Program-made: the position numbers and the translations under genes | Part shown: positions 27,817 to 37,532 of the stretch, piece by piece | Layout: every line of letters starts with the position of its first letter | Numbering within the stretch: position 1 is the stretch's first letter | Notes under the pieces: model-generated | Database searches by the model: none | What the model saw: the letters and a program-made list of their open reading frames with translations, nothing else | What the model was told of the DNA's origin: nothing | Origin: Longimicrobiales bacterium | GTDB lineage: Bacteria; Gemmatimonadota; Gemmatimonadetes; Longimicrobiales; Gaopeijiaceae | NCBI GenBank assembly: GCA_028278645.1 | Contig: JANQDZ010000025.1 | Coordinates: 1 to 64,000, forward strand | Reading direction: 5' to 3' | DNA length: 64,000 nt

Positions 27817-28397
27817 GCTTTTCCCTCCATCACTTTTTCTTCCGCAAGCTCACAGATGATGTGACCGAGGGCCAGATGCATCTCCTGGGCCCTCGGGACC
27901 GAATCCGTGGGAATCACGACCGCCTGGTCAACCATGGATAGAAGCCGGCCCCCGCCCCGAGCCAAGAACCCAACGGTCCGGATCCGGCATGCGGTGGCGG
28001 TTTCGGCGGCCTGGAGCAGGTTCTCGGACTCGCCGCTGGTGGAGTGCAGGAACAGTATGTCCCCATCACGGCCGAAAGCCTCCAGCTGTCGGGAGAACAC
28101 CTCCTCGAACCCCAGATCGTTGGCTCCTGCAGTCAGGACCGAAGTATCAGTCGTGAGAGCCAGCGCCGGCATGGGTTTTCGCTGATGGTGGAACTTGATC
28201 ACGTACTCGGCAGCGAGGTGCTGGGCGTCGGCTGCCGAGCCACCATTCCCGCAAAAGAACACCTTTCCACCGCTGAGGAGGACCCGAGCCACCTCCGACG
28301 CCAGGCCTTCGATTTCCGCGCCCCACCTTTCCGCCACAAGATCCGCCAGCTCTTTCAGCTCCCCTAATCGCTGTCGGACGATGTTTCCATCGTTCAT
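27813..28397 (-). CDS. gmhA: Phosphoheptose isomerase-like SIS domain protein
   Basis: 194 residues of a GmhA/DiaA-type SIS protein: VFFCGNGGSAADAQHLAAEY, ALTTDTSVLTAGANDLGFEE, LFLHSTSGESENLLQA and the C-terminal EMHLALGHIICELAE. His and Glu residues expected at the active site (QHLAAE; HLALGH) are present, so it probably converts sedoheptulose 7-phosphate to heptose 7-phosphate for lipopolysaccharide. No gmhB, hldE or waaC gene is in the window, so the DnaA-binding DiaA role is an alternative. Confidence 0.85.
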   Translation of the reverse strand: MNDGNIVRQRLGELKELADLVAERWGAEIEGLASEVARVLLSGGKVFFCGNGGSAADAQHLAAEYVIKFHHQRKPMPALALTTDTSVLTAGANDLGFEEVFSRQLEAFGRDGDILFLHSTSGESENLLQAAETATACRIRTVGFLARGGGRLLSMVDQAVVIPTDSVPRAQEMHLALGHIICELAEEKVMEGKA

Positions 28398-28403
28398 CTG
28401 GGC

Positions 28404-29231
28404 TCACCGCCTCTCTCGAGATTGGAAGGCACCGCGGATTCTGTCCCATACTCCGGACTTTATCGCCAGCTCTTGGACCGGTAGAGGGTCCTCACCCCTC
28501 AGGATCCTCTTGGGATTCACGTCCGCCAAGAGGCCGAACTGCCCTCCCCCTCCCCATCCGGCCATGGCCTGCCTCGCCTCGGTCAGGCCGGGAGACAGGT
28601 GGGGGCGCCCATGGAAGTCGGACGCCAGGAGGTCCACCCAACCCCTCTCCAGGAACATGAGGGCCCGTCGCCGCGGGAGGTCCCCATAACGTCCCACCAG
28701 GGATCCGTGGTTGACCTGGAGGAGCGCGCCTCGCTCCCTCCATTCGCCGGCCATATACCCTTCCCGGTCCAGCCCTCGGTACCGCTCGGGATGGGCGATG
28801 ATGGGTCTCACGCCACCGGCACCGATTCTTTCCAGAACCGGGCCGGTGGAAGGGGGAACCTGTAGGCCGGGCCACTCTACCAGGACATAGGTGGTGCCGG
28901 CCAACCTGAGCCTGGGATCCGACAGGTCGGGATCGGGGATATCCAGCATGATCTCCTGGCCCCGATGTACCTCTAACCCGGGGAATTCCTCCTCGGCAAA
29001 CGTCTTCAGGCGGTGCCATCCCTCGTCCATCTCAGCCAGCCGAGATGAGAGCAGTGTTTTTTCCTTGGTCAGGCTACCGTCGAAATGGGGCGTGGTGACG
29101 ATCCTTCGAATCCCCGCCTGCCACATCTTCTTGAGGGAGGCTCGCACGTCTTCCAGGTTCCTGGCCCCGTCGTCCACACCCGGTACCAGGTGGCTGTGGA
29201 GGTCGGTGAATCCTCTGGAATTCCCTCGCAT
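28404..29231 (-). CDS. CpsB/YwqE-type PHP-domain phosphotyrosine phosphatase
   Basis: 275 residues from ATG 29231, which overlaps the stop of the gene upstream (TGATG). Metal-binding PHP motifs are FTDLHSHLVPGVDDGA, VTTPHFDGS, RGQEIML, RPIIAHPERYRG and LLASDFHGRP. CpsB/YwqE enzymes are manganese-dependent phosphatases that strip phosphotyrosine from BY-kinases controlling exopolysaccharide export. No BY-kinase or Wzz gene is beside it; the degenerate P-loop protein at 4.1-6.0 kb is too far away to link. Confidence 0.88.
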   Translation of the reverse strand: MRGNSRGFTDLHSHLVPGVDDGARNLEDVRASLKKMWQAGIRRIVTTPHFDGSLTKEKTLLSSRLAEMDEGWHRLKTFAEEEFPGLEVHRGQEIMLDIPDPDLSDPRLRLAGTTYVLVEWPGLQVPPSTGPVLERIGAGGVRPIIAHPERYRGLDREGYMAGEWRERGALLQVNHGSLVGRYGDLPRRRALMFLERGWVDLLASDFHGRPHLSPGLTEARQAMAGWGGGGQFGLLADVNPKRILRGEDPLPVQELAIKSGVWDRIRGAFQSRERR

Positions 29232-29554
29232 CACCCGAAGTGTTTCCCGAACCGGGCCAACAACGCCTCGAGCTCGCCCGGAAGGTTGTCCTTCGATGGC
29301 TCCTCTGCCGCGACCTCACAGGCGTAGGTGAGGAAGGCGTCGGCGGCCAACAGATGAAAAGCCGCCTCCCTGCCTATTCCCGATCCCTGAAGAGCCCGGC
29401 TCAAAGACTCCTCGGCTTTCTCAACCAACACGTCCGGGCTGAACGGAGTCCCCTTTTCTGCCAGAAGGAAAGGGAGAAAAGGCTCTGGGATGTCAGGGAC
29501 CCTCTCCGAAAACCACTCCTCAAGTGTTTTGTGCTTTGACGGTGTCTTAGTCAT
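29231..29554 (-). CDS. Small protein of unknown function
   Basis: 107 residues, mostly helical, acidic, with no membrane segment: KTLEEWFSERVPDIPEPFLP, a middle LVEKAEESLSRAL and AFHLLAADAFLTYACEVAAE, ending LLARFGKHFG. The start is ATG 29554, 20 bp after alaS. Its stop overlaps the CpsB-like start, so it is a genuine member of the operon. I recognise no family. Confidence 0.7.
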   Translation of the reverse strand: MTKTPSKHKTLEEWFSERVPDIPEPFLPFLLAEKGTPFSPDVLVEKAEESLSRALQGSGIGREAAFHLLAADAFLTYACEVAAEEPSKDNLPGELEALLARFGKHFG

Positions 29555-29574
29555 TTATTTTTATGGATTTATGA

Positions 29575-32256
29575 CTATTCCGACATCAGGTCTTCCAGAA
29601 GTCCTGGACCGGCCTTCAAGGCCGCATCCAGGCCTGACGGATCACCGACCCCGGCTTGGGCCATATGGGGTCGCCCTCCTCCTTTTCCACCGACCTCTTT
29701 GGCCACTTCTCTGATGAGTGAATCCGCCCGGATACCCCTGGGAATCAGGTCGTCCGACACGAAGACGAACAGGCTGTGCTTCCCATCCGGAAGCTCGGCC
29801 GCCACAACCGCCACACGACCCCCTCCCGCGCCTCGGTACCCGTCACCCCAATCCCTGACGTCGTTCGGGCTCCTGGCTTTGAGCCTGACACCCCGATACT
29901 GGACGGGCCCCTCAGCAGTCTCCACGGTTCTTTCTGCCACGAGGGTTTCCCCTCCCCCGCTTCCCCCTTTGCGGAGATCGGCCAATAGACCTTCCACCTC
30001 TTCCTTTTCCTTCACCAGCTGGAAAACCCTCCCCGCGGCTCCCTCTGGCTTGGCCTTGAGAAGCGCTGCCACCTCATGGAGCCGGTCTTCCGCAACCTGG
30101 AAGTGCTGATAGGCCCCCGGCCCGGTAACTGCCTCGATTCGCCGTACCCCCGCCGCCACCCCGGTCTCCGCCACGATCTTGAACAGCCCGACCTCTCCGG
30201 TGTGCCTGCAATGGGTGCCCCCACAAAGCTCGAGGCTCACCCCTGGAATCTCCACGGCCCTGACCTCGTCGCCGTATTTCTCCCCGAAAAGGGCCATGGC
30301 TCCTCTGCCGATGGCGTCCGCGTATGAAAGGTGGTGAACCTGGACAGGGTGGTCGGCCCAGATCCCACGATTCACGATGCCCTCAACCTCTCTCTTTTCC
30401 TCTTCCGACAGCGGTGCGGCGTGGGCGAAGTCGAATCGGAGCCGGTCAGGAGCCACCAGGGACCCCCTCTGTACCACGTGTTCTCCAAGCACCTGCCTCA
30501 ACGCCGCGTGAAGCAAATGGGTGGCGGTGTGGTTTCGCTCAGTGTCGTGCCTCGCGATACCGGCCACCCGGGCCTGAACCTCGGGGGGGCCCCCGGTACT
30601 CGCGGGAGCGGGGCCTTCCGTCACGGATCCAAATACCGCAACCTGACCATCGATGCGCCCGACGTCCTGCACGGACAGGGTCCACCCGTCACCACTGACC
30701 GTCCCGCCGTCCGAGACCTGTCCACCGGCCTCCACGTAGAACGGATTGTCCTTCAGAACCAACCCCAGCCGTTCCCCGTCCAGCCGCATGGCCAGAACCT
30801 GGGTATCGACCTCCCGGGCGCTGTAGCCCTTGAACTCCTGCGCCTCGGACGAGAAGACGGTCCAGCCCTCCAGAGTCTCGTCCTCGATGGCAGAGAGCCC
30901 GGACTGGGCCCGGTCTGCCCGGCTCCTCTCCCGCTGAGCGTCCAAAGCTGCCTGGAAGCCCTCCACGTCCACACCGAAGCCTTTTTCCTCTGCCATGAGC
31001 TGGGTGAGGTCCATGGGGAACCCGAAGGTGTCATAAAGACGGAAGACCTCATCCCCTGGGATCAAGGCGCTGCTTTCTTCAGCGTCGCCCCGGGAAGCCG
31101 GGGCCCCCGGTCCGCCGGTGAGCTCCTCGAACCGGGCCATCCCTCCCTCGATGGTTGTCAGGAACCGGTCTTCTTCGGCTCTGGTCGTCCCCAACAGGTG
31201 GTCACGGCGTGATCGGAGTTCGGGGAAGGCGTCCGCCATCTCGTCGATGACGGCGTCCACAACCTCAACCAGCGTGGGCTCTCGCCTCCCTAGGATCCAA
31301 GCGTGTCGGACCGCCCGACGCAAAATCCGCCGCAAGACGTACCCTCTACCCTCGTTGGACGGGAAAACGCCGTCCGCCAGGAGGAAAGCGACTGCCCGTG
31401 CATGATCGGCCAAGACCCTATAGCTCGTTCCCTCTTCCGTTTCGGTCTCGTACGGACGACCCACCACCTCCGCCACGCGGTTCAACAGGGGAATGAACAG
31501 ATCGGTGTGATAGTTCGATGACACGCCCTGGAGGACTGAGGCGATCCTCTCCAGCCCGGCTCCGGTGTCGATGGAAGGGGCCGGGAGCGGGTTCAAGGTC
31601 CCTTCCTCGTCCCGGTCGAACTGCATGAAGACCAGATTCCAGAGCTCGAGGAAGACGCCCTGCTCTCCCAACTCTTCAAACTCCTCCACGGGAAGCGTCC
31701 GCCCTCGATCCTCTTCACCACGGGTATCGTAGTGGAGTTCGGAGCAGGGGCCGCACGGACCCGTGTCGGCCATCTGCCAGAAGTTGTCCTTGTCCCCAAG
31801 GCGATAGATCCGGTCCGGTGGGAGGCCTACGACCTCTTCCCAGAGTTCAGCTGCCTCATCGTCGGTATGGTGTACCGTGGCATACATCCTCTCCGGGTCC
31901 AAGCCCAGGTCTTCGGTAAGGAATTTCCAGGCGAAATCAATGGCATCCCTCTTGAAATAATCCCCGAACGAGAAGTTCCCCAGCATCTCGAAGAACGTGT
32001 GATGTCGGGCGGTTCGACCCACCTCCTCCAGGTCGTTGTGCTTACCCCCGGCGCGGACACATTTCTGGGAAGTCACTGCCCGAAGGTAGGGCCGCTCCTC
32101 AGCCCCGGTGAAAACCTTCTTGAACTGCACCATGCCGGCGTTTGTGAACAGGAGTGTCGGGTCCTCTTCTGGGACAAGGGGGGAGCTCCTCACCACCTCG
32201 TGATCCCGGTCCGAGAAGAAGTCCAGAAACCTTTGCCGGATCTCGTTCGCTTTCAT
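29575..32256 (-). CDS. alaS: Alanyl-tRNA synthetase
   Basis: 893 residues, full length. The class II core begins MKANEIRQRFLDFFSDRDHE and contains PLVPEEDPTLLFTNAGMVQF, GRTARHHTFFEMLGNFSFGD (motif 2) and DTGPCGPCSELHYD. The editing domain has ERNHTATHLLHAALR and the zinc ligands in VSLELCGGTHCRHTGEVG. A coiled region leads to the C-terminal DHHA1 domain with GKGGGRPHMAQAGV. It charges tRNA-Ala and hydrolyses Ser/Gly-tRNA-Ala. It heads the leftward operon that ends at rarA and has its own promoter. Confidence 0.98.
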   Translation of the reverse strand: MKANEIRQRFLDFFSDRDHEVVRSSPLVPEEDPTLLFTNAGMVQFKKVFTGAEERPYLRAVTSQKCVRAGGKHNDLEEVGRTARHHTFFEMLGNFSFGDYFKRDAIDFAWKFLTEDLGLDPERMYATVHHTDDEAAELWEEVVGLPPDRIYRLGDKDNFWQMADTGPCGPCSELHYDTRGEEDRGRTLPVEEFEELGEQGVFLELWNLVFMQFDRDEEGTLNPLPAPSIDTGAGLERIASVLQGVSSNYHTDLFIPLLNRVAEVVGRPYETETEEGTSYRVLADHARAVAFLLADGVFPSNEGRGYVLRRILRRAVRHAWILGRREPTLVEVVDAVIDEMADAFPELRSRRDHLLGTTRAEEDRFLTTIEGGMARFEELTGGPGAPASRGDAEESSALIPGDEVFRLYDTFGFPMDLTQLMAEEKGFGVDVEGFQAALDAQRERSRADRAQSGLSAIEDETLEGWTVFSSEAQEFKGYSAREVDTQVLAMRLDGERLGLVLKDNPFYVEAGGQVSDGGTVSGDGWTLSVQDVGRIDGQVAVFGSVTEGPAPASTGGPPEVQARVAGIARHDTERNHTATHLLHAALRQVLGEHVVQRGSLVAPDRLRFDFAHAAPLSEEEKREVEGIVNRGIWADHPVQVHHLSYADAIGRGAMALFGEKYGDEVRAVEIPGVSLELCGGTHCRHTGEVGLFKIVAETGVAAGVRRIEAVTGPGAYQHFQVAEDRLHEVAALLKAKPEGAAGRVFQLVKEKEEVEGLLADLRKGGSGGGETLVAERTVETAEGPVQYRGVRLKARSPNDVRDWGDGYRGAGGGRVAVVAAELPDGKHSLFVFVSDDLIPRGIRADSLIREVAKEVGGKGGGRPHMAQAGVGDPSGLDAALKAGPGLLEDLMSE

Positions 32257-32343
32257 ACTACCCGTCAGGGGTTGAGTTTACAGGGAGTCACCGCCCATTC
32301 CTCCGACCATCCAGAATACCGCATCGACCTCTGGGCAGCCCGG

Positions 32344-32373
32344 AGTATAACCCGGTTTCCCGATCCTCCTCAA
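32344..32373 (-). promoter_or_regulatory. Sigma-70-type promoter of the alaS operon
   Basis: Reading leftward, TTGAGG (32373-32368) and TATACT (32349-32344) with an 18-bp spacer, between the recA terminator and alaS. The -10 matches five of six bases. The leader to the alaS ATG would be about 80 nt. Confidence 0.6.
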
Positions 32374-32420
32374 CCGATGAGGAACCCCCGGAAACACCGG
32401 GGCTTATTCCCGGGGTGCCG

Positions 32421-32453
32421 AGAAAAAGAGGGCCCGATTCTCATCGGACCCTC
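32421..32453 (-). terminator. Rho-independent terminator of recA
   Basis: An 11-bp stem with one mismatch (arms 32443-32453 and 32428-32438) and a 4-nt loop, followed in the leftward direction by TTTTTCTC. It is 50 bp past the recA stop. Confidence 0.85.
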
Positions 32454-32502
32454 CACGCCCCACTCCGTTCCCCGGATCGGGCTTTGATTCCCCGCCCTTC
32501 TC

Positions 32503-33558
32503 TCAGTCTTCACCGCCCACGTCGCCCTCTTCCAGAGAACTTCCCTCCTCCACCCCGATCCCCAGCGCGGCACAGAGTCTTTCCTCGATCTCCTGGGCAA
32601 TATCCTGGTTTTCCGCCAGGAACTCTTTCGCGTTCTCCTTCCCCTGCCCCATGCGCAGGTCCCCGTAGGAGAACCAGGAGCCGGACTTGGTGATGATCTC
32701 GTGGTCCACACCCAGGTCCACCAGCAGGCCCAAGTGGCTGATCCCTTCGTTGTAAAGGATATCGAACTCGGCTTGTTTGAACGGTGGAGCACACTTGTTC
32801 TTCACAACCTTGACCCGAGTCCTATTCCCGACCACGTCCTGACCATCCTTTATCGCACCAATGCGTCGGATATCCAGACGGAGGGAGGAGTAGAACTTCA
32901 GAGCCCTGCCGCCGGTGGTGGTCTCCGGGTTCCCGAACATTACCCCGATCTTCTCCCGGATCTGGTTCGTGAAAATGACGGCGGTGTTCGATCGGTTCAC
33001 GGCTCCGGTGAGCTTCCTGAGTGCTTGGCTCATGAGCCGAGCCTGGAGACCCACGTGGGAGTCCCCCATCTCCCCCTCGATCTCGGCACGGGGGACCAGG
33101 GCCGCCACCGAATCCACAACGACGACGTCAACGGCGTTGCTGCGGATCAGGACCTCGGCAATCTCCAAGGCCTGTTCACCGGTATCCGGCTGCGACACCA
33201 GGAGGTTGTCGACGTCAACACCCAGCTTCCCGGCGTACTGGATGTCCACCGCGTGTTCTGCGTCCACGAAAGCAGCAATCCCACCCTGGCGTTGGGCGTT
33301 GGCGATGACGTGGAGGCAGAGTGTGGTCTTCCCACTCGATTCAGGGCCGAAGACTTCAGTGATCCGCCCCCGGGGGATCCCGCCGACACCGATGGCGGAG
33401 TCCAGATTGAGGGCCCCAGTGGGGATCCCGTCGATCTGAACCTTCGCCCCCTCCAGCCCCATTCGCATTATCGAACCCTTCCCGTACGACCGTTCGATCT
33501 GGGTCAAAGCGGTTTGAAGGGCTTTCTCCTTTTGTCCGTTCTTCTCCGGGGTGGACAT
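32503..33558 (-). CDS. recA: Recombinase RecA
   Basis: 351 residues from ATG 33558, eight bases after AGGAG. Typical Rec[14 protein letters not shown], Walker [36 protein letters not shown], Walker [21 protein letters not shown], and the L2 region [20 protein letters not shown]. The C-terminal domain ends in an acidic tail. It forms the ATP-dependent strand-exchange filament and triggers LexA cleavage. No recX follows; alaS is next. I find no clear LexA box in the 249-bp upstream gap. Confidence 0.98.
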   Translation of the reverse strand: MSTPEKNGQKEKALQTALTQIERSYGKGSIMRMGLEGAKVQIDGIPTGALNLDSAIGVGGIPRGRITEVFGPESSGKTTLCLHVIANAQRQGGIAAFVDAEHAVDIQYAGKLGVDVDNLLVSQPDTGEQALEIAEVLIRSNAVDVVVVDSVAALVPRAEIEGEMGDSHVGLQARLMSQALRKLTGAVNRSNTAVIFTNQIREKIGVMFGNPETTTGGRALKFYSSLRLDIRRIGAIKDGQDVVGNRTRVKVVKNKCAPPFKQAEFDILYNEGISHLGLLVDLGVDHEIITKSGSWFSYGDLRMGQGKENAKEFLAENQDIAQEIEERLCAALGIGVEEGSSLEEGDVGGED

Positions 33559-33810
33559 CACAACCTCTCCTTACGGGGATCGATCCTGGTCCTGATGGGA
33601 GTCCTTCGCCTCGGACCACAAAGTACAAAAACCGAAGAGAAAGCGAAAGTCCCCCGTTTCGCCATGAATGTAGGGGTGTGGAAGGGACCGGGAAATGCCC
33701 CGTTGGGTCCCGGCTGACCGGGCTGGGCCGTCCCACTTTATTACTTCTGCGGCCACCCTGGGGATCGACACAGAGCCTCGGAGAGGTTCTGTTTTCTCTT
33801 CGAAACCGTC

Positions 33811-35058
33811 ATGAACTCTCAGCCGAAACGACCACTCCAGGCGATGATTCCATCCCTCATCTACCTCGACCGTTACCGGAATGAAGGCACACGGACCTAC
33901 AGCTCCCATGCGGATTACTCGGAGGCCGAAGAGCGGTTTCGGCCCGAGACCGGGGTCGAACATTTTCCGGTGCCCGCCTATTTCGTCCCGAGGGAGGAGG
34001 TCAACCTATACCTGGCTGATCCCCACCCACGCCTCCTGAGCCTTTTCTCCCGAGGAGGGGAAGTCGTCTTCTGCGTCCACCCCCAGTTGTCGGCCCGGCC
34101 CGGAGTCGATCCTTACCTGGATCGGCTTCTCTCACTCCCTGAGGCTCCAGGGATCATCGAAGCCTCACCCAGCTCCTCCACTCGGACAGTTTTCGTCAAG
34201 GATTCCGAGCCCCCTCACGCATTAAAACTGCACTTTCCTTTCCGGGTTTCCCGTTACGGGCGACGGATGAGGGACGAAGTGGTGGAACAGGCTGTCACCG
34301 TGTCCCGGGAGCTGGAAGAGGGGATCCGGGCAATGGATCCGGACTTCGCCTTCCTCCGGGAAGTCCTGGGAGTAACCTTTAAGAACCTCCAACCTGAAAC
34401 CCCCCGGGGAGAGAACTGGGGCTTCCTGGTGAGGGAGCTCACCCCCTTCCCGTCCGCCGGTGCCGAAGGAGCCTTGGTTCCTGGCTTCGCCCTTTACGGG
34501 AGGGATTTCCTCGAACCATCCGCGGACCGCTTGATCCATACGCTCGTTGGAGAACAGGATCCCAATGCCTTCCTGCTGAATCAGATCATGCTTCCCATCG
34601 TCCGGCACTGGGTGACCTGTTTCCTGAAATTCGGGTTGTTACTGGAGCCCCACGGACAGAATGTGCTGCTGGAGATGGGCCCCGACGGTACCGTGGACCG
34701 AATCGTCCACCGGGACCTGAACCTGGGAATCGACAACCGGCGAAGAACGGACCTGGGTCTCTCCGTCGGCGGCACGAATACTTACAACCAGATGGAGACC
34801 GGCGAGTTCTGCAGCATCACCTACGACAAATTCATGGGGGGCCACTTCTTCGACTACCTGGCGGCCTGCGCCGTGGAGCGCTACTCGACCCTGGATCTGG
34901 CCGGCCTGAGGGAGGCATGTAGGGAGGAATTCCTCCGCCTCTTTCCTCACCATGAGGAGTATCTCCCCCGGACCGTCCAGTACTTCAGCGAAACGAGGGA
35001 CCGGTTCGGGAAACCGACCTTCATGGATACCGGAAAAGCACCGGAATGGCGCCCATAG
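33811..35058 (+). CDS. IucA/IucC-like (NIS synthetase family) protein, stand-alone
   Basis: 415 residues. It lines up with the ATP-binding core of NRPS-independent siderophore synthetases: SSSTRTVFV with Ser123, Arg125 and Thr126 in the place of the SxRT motif, Lys139 and Arg145 in ALKLHFPFRVSRYGR, and LLLEPHGQNVLLEMGPDG (His281, Gln283, Asn284) followed by VHRDLNLGID. The N-terminal domain is shorter than in IucA/IucC (about 580 residues). Such enzymes form amide bonds between a carboxylate and an amine through an adenylate. No transporter, receptor or second synthetase gene is nearby, so a siderophore product is unproven. It diverges from recA. Confidence 0.65.
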   Translation: MNSQPKRPLQAMIPSLIYLDRYRNEGTRTYSSHADYSEAEERFRPETGVEHFPVPAYFVPREEVNLYLADPHPRLLSLFSRGGEVVFCVHPQLSARPGVDPYLDRLLSLPEAPGIIEASPSSSTRTVFVKDSEPPHALKLHFPFRVSRYGRRMRDEVVEQAVTVSRELEEGIRAMDPDFAFLREVLGVTFKNLQPETPRGENWGFLVRELTPFPSAGAEGALVPGFALYGRDFLEPSADRLIHTLVGEQDPNAFLLNQIMLPIVRHWVTCFLKFGLLLEPHGQNVLLEMGPDGTVDRIVHRDLNLGIDNRRRTDLGLSVGGTNTYNQMETGEFCSITYDKFMGGHFFDYLAACAVERYSTLDLAGLREACREEFLRLFPHHEEYLPRTVQYFSETRDRFGKPTFMDTGKAPEWRP

Positions 35059-35108
35059 TGGCTCCAGACCGGCGCCCCTGCCGGCCTACCTAGATCCTCC
35101 AGCAACCT

Positions 35109-35975
35109 TCAAACGATGGTATCCCGGAGCCTCCGTAGCTCCTCCCGCCCCTCTTCGCTCACCCGTGGAAATTCCAGACCGAGGGACAAAATGGAGCCCT
35201 CCACGATCCGGGCCACGGTGTGCCGCAGGAAAGGTTTGTCGTCGGCGGGAATCGAGTACCAAGGAGCCCACGGCTTGGAGGTCCCGTTCAAAGCCGCCTC
35301 GTAGGCCTCCATGTAGTGATCCCAGAGTTCCCGCTCCGCCAAATCCCCTTCCGAGAACTTCCAGTTTTTGTCCGGTCGGTCGATGCGGCGCCTGAAGCGC
35401 TCAGCCTGCTCTTCTCGAGAGACGTTCAGAAAAAACTTCAAGACCAGGTACCCGTTCCGGGCCAGATGCTCCTCGAAATTCCGGATGGATTCGAAGCGTT
35501 CTTTCCAAAGATCCGGCGAGGAAACGTCTCGGGGGATGCGCTGGCCACCCAGGTACTCGGGGTGGACCCTGACTACCAGGACCTCCTCGTAATGGCTCCG
35601 GTTGAAGACGCCGATCCTTCCCCTTTCAGGAAGGGCAGAGTTGATCCTCCAGAGGAAGTCGTGGTCCAACTCCCGTTTGGAGGGTTGTTTAAAAGACGAG
35701 ACCTGACACCCCTGGGGGTTGATACCTCTGAGGACGGCTCGAATCGTGGAATCCTTGCCTGCGGCGTCCATGGCTTGGAACACCAGCAGGACGCTCCAAC
35801 GGTCGTCCGCATACAATCGCCTTTGGAGGTCGTCCAGACGGTCCACCGTCTCCTCCAGCCGGTCCTTCAGCTCTCCTTTCCCCGGGGTACCGTCCGGGGG
35901 GGCGGTAGGGGCGGAACCGACCCTGAAGCTTCCGTCGAAGGGAACGAGATATGGGCTCTTAATCGCTTCGAACAC
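35109..35975 (-). CDS. Polyphosphate:nucleotide phosphotransferase, PPK2 family
   Basis: 288 residues from GTG 35975 with GGGAGGG just upstream; an open frame before it has no homology. The N-terminus SPYLVPFDGSFRV is typical of the PPK2 subgroup annotated as polyphosphate:nucleotide phosphotransferases. Walker A is FQAMDAAGKDSTIRAVL (Lys74), the lid/Walker B region GVFNRSHYEEVLVVRVHPE, and NVSREEQAERFRRRIDRPDK follows. It uses polyphosphate to phosphorylate AMP or ADP. It starts 13 bp after the Gfo/Idh gene and converges on the NIS-like gene. Confidence 0.9.
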   Translation of the reverse strand: MFEAIKSPYLVPFDGSFRVGSAPTAPPDGTPGKGELKDRLEETVDRLDDLQRRLYADDRWSVLLVFQAMDAAGKDSTIRAVLRGINPQGCQVSSFKQPSKRELDHDFLWRINSALPERGRIGVFNRSHYEEVLVVRVHPEYLGGQRIPRDVSSPDLWKERFESIRNFEEHLARNGYLVLKFFLNVSREEQAERFRRRIDRPDKNWKFSEGDLAERELWDHYMEAYEAALNGTSKPWAPWYSIPADDKPFLRHTVARIVEGSILSLGLEFPRVSEEGREELRRLRDTIV

Positions 35976-35988
35976 GCTTCCCTCCCTC

Positions 35989-37356
35989 TCAGGACAACGC
36001 CAGAGTTCCAGGGTCCCACCGAACGATCCGCTCTTCGAAATAGCTGTTGTTGCACGCCAGGGCCGGTGCGGCGGCCCTAAGGCCGAAAACCGCGTCCTCC
36101 GCCACTGGTGAGCCGTCCCTGACACCGGAAAAGAAATTCATGAAATGGTCGAAGTGAGCGCCCCGGTACCCCCGTTCGGCCATGTATACACTTTCGGCGG
36201 GAGGCAACATCTGCTTCCGGGCGGAGGTCATGGCCTCCATCTCGTCGGCTTTCCTTCGGGCGAATACGTCCGTGGGGCCGCTCACCTTGTTGCGCCTCAG
36301 GATCACCTCGGTCCACGTCACGTCCATGGCACCCTCGTTCCCCACCAACCGGAGGAAGGTGCTTCCGGAGGTGCCGTCAACGAAGTTCACGCGCAGGGAG
36401 AGATTAAACGGCGGATGGGCGGGAGTTTCGGGGTAGTCGAACATCCCCAGGAGCACGTCCGGGACCTCCCGTCCGTCCTTCCAGTACCGCAGACCCCCTT
36501 GAGCCATGATCGTTGAGGGCCCCGGCGACGACACGATGAAGTGCAGGCTGGAGAAGAGGTGGACGAAGAGGTCTCCGGACACACCGGTTCCGTAGTCCCT
36601 GTAGTTCCTCCATCTGAAAAACCTGACCGGATCGAAGGGTTTGGGGGGTGCGTGCCCCAAGAACCGATCCCAATCCACCGTGTCCTCCGAAACGTCATCT
36701 GGAATGGCGTACTGCCAGGCGCCTACAGGATCGTTTCGCGCCCAGAACCCCTCTGCGTAGTTCAACTCCCCGATGGCACCCTCCTCGAAGAGCTCCTTTG
36801 CCTTCTCGTTCCCCAGTGAGCTCATGCCCTGGCTGCCCACCTGGAACGTTCTCCCGGTTCCCCTCTGCGCCTCGATAATCTCCTGGCCCTGGGGAATGGC
36901 ATGAACCATGGGCTTCTCGCAGTAAACACCCTTGCCGGCCCGAAGCGCATCGGACGAGATCTTGGAGTGCCAGTGGTCAGGGGTCGCAACGATCACGGCG
37001 TCCACGTCCTCCCTATCCAGGACCTCACGATAGTCTCGAGTCGTGAACAGATCGGTCCCGTGTCTCTCTCGGGCGGAGCTCAGACGACCATCATAGAGAT
37101 CGCAGGCGGCAACCAAACGCACCCCGGGAATCTGAAGGGCAGTGTCCACGTCGGACATTCCCATTCCGCCCGCGCCAATGACCGCTACCTGAATCTGGTC
37201 GTTCGCCTCCCTGGGCCGCCGGATAGGAAGGACCTCCACCCCCCGCTCCGAGGAAGCAGAAAGAACGTGAGGTGTTGCCCCGGCCGCCAGGGCCGCGGTT
37301 GCCATTTTTCCCAGGAATTTCCGGCGGGTCGTACCTGTCTTCGAGCCGGGGTCCAT
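35989..37356 (-). CDS. TAT-exported Gfo/Idh/MocA family oxidoreductase
   Basis: 455 residues. The N-terminus has a twin-arginine signal (TTRRKFLGKMATAALAAGA). The Rossmann domain carries VAVIGAGGMGMSDVDTAL, VIVATPDHWH and the EKP motif in GVYCEKPMVH with the lysine that usually takes part in catalysis. The C-terminal beta-sheet domain follows from about residue 190. Exported members of this family are common in Planctomycetes, Bacteroidetes and Gemmatimonadota and act on sugars or sugar derivatives; the substrate is not visible. Cofactor NAD(P) must be bound before export, consistent with TAT. Confidence 0.88.
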   Translation of the reverse strand: MDPGSKTGTTRRKFLGKMATAALAAGATPHVLSASSERGVEVLPIRRPREANDQIQVAVIGAGGMGMSDVDTALQIPGVRLVAACDLYDGRLSSARERHGTDLFTTRDYREVLDREDVDAVIVATPDHWHSKISSDALRAGKGVYCEKPMVHAIPQGQEIIEAQRGTGRTFQVGSQGMSSLGNEKAKELFEEGAIGELNYAEGFWARNDPVGAWQYAIPDDVSEDTVDWDRFLGHAPPKPFDPVRFFRWRNYRDYGTGVSGDLFVHLFSSLHFIVSSPGPSTIMAQGGLRYWKDGREVPDVLLGMFDYPETPAHPPFNLSLRVNFVDGTSGSTFLRLVGNEGAMDVTWTEVILRRNKVSGPTDVFARRKADEMEAMTSARKQMLPPAESVYMAERGYRGAHFDHFMNFFSGVRDGSPVAEDAVFGLRAAAPALACNNSYFEERIVRWDPGTLALS

Positions 37357-37532
37357 ACAGTACCTCTCGGTTGAGATGAGTGGGTGCTCCGGGACCCAAA
37401 ATCCGTGGAGGAGAGACCCGGGGCAAGCCGCGGAAACGATTCTCTTGCAAGCACCTTCGTCGAGTTCTCATTATGCGAATAAGGGGTTTCTAGCCGGAGT
37501 AACCCCTCGGTCCCGAGAACCATGGAGGCCCG

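Noticed and set aside
33562-33810. LexA (SOS) box in front of recA
   Set aside because: No GAAC-N4-GTTC or CTG-N10-CAG type site with good symmetry was seen; a lineage-specific box cannot be excluded.
35069-35084. Short CCGGC/GCCGG hairpin between the NIS-like gene and ppk2
   Set aside because: Only 5 bp of stem and no T tract; not enough to call a terminator.
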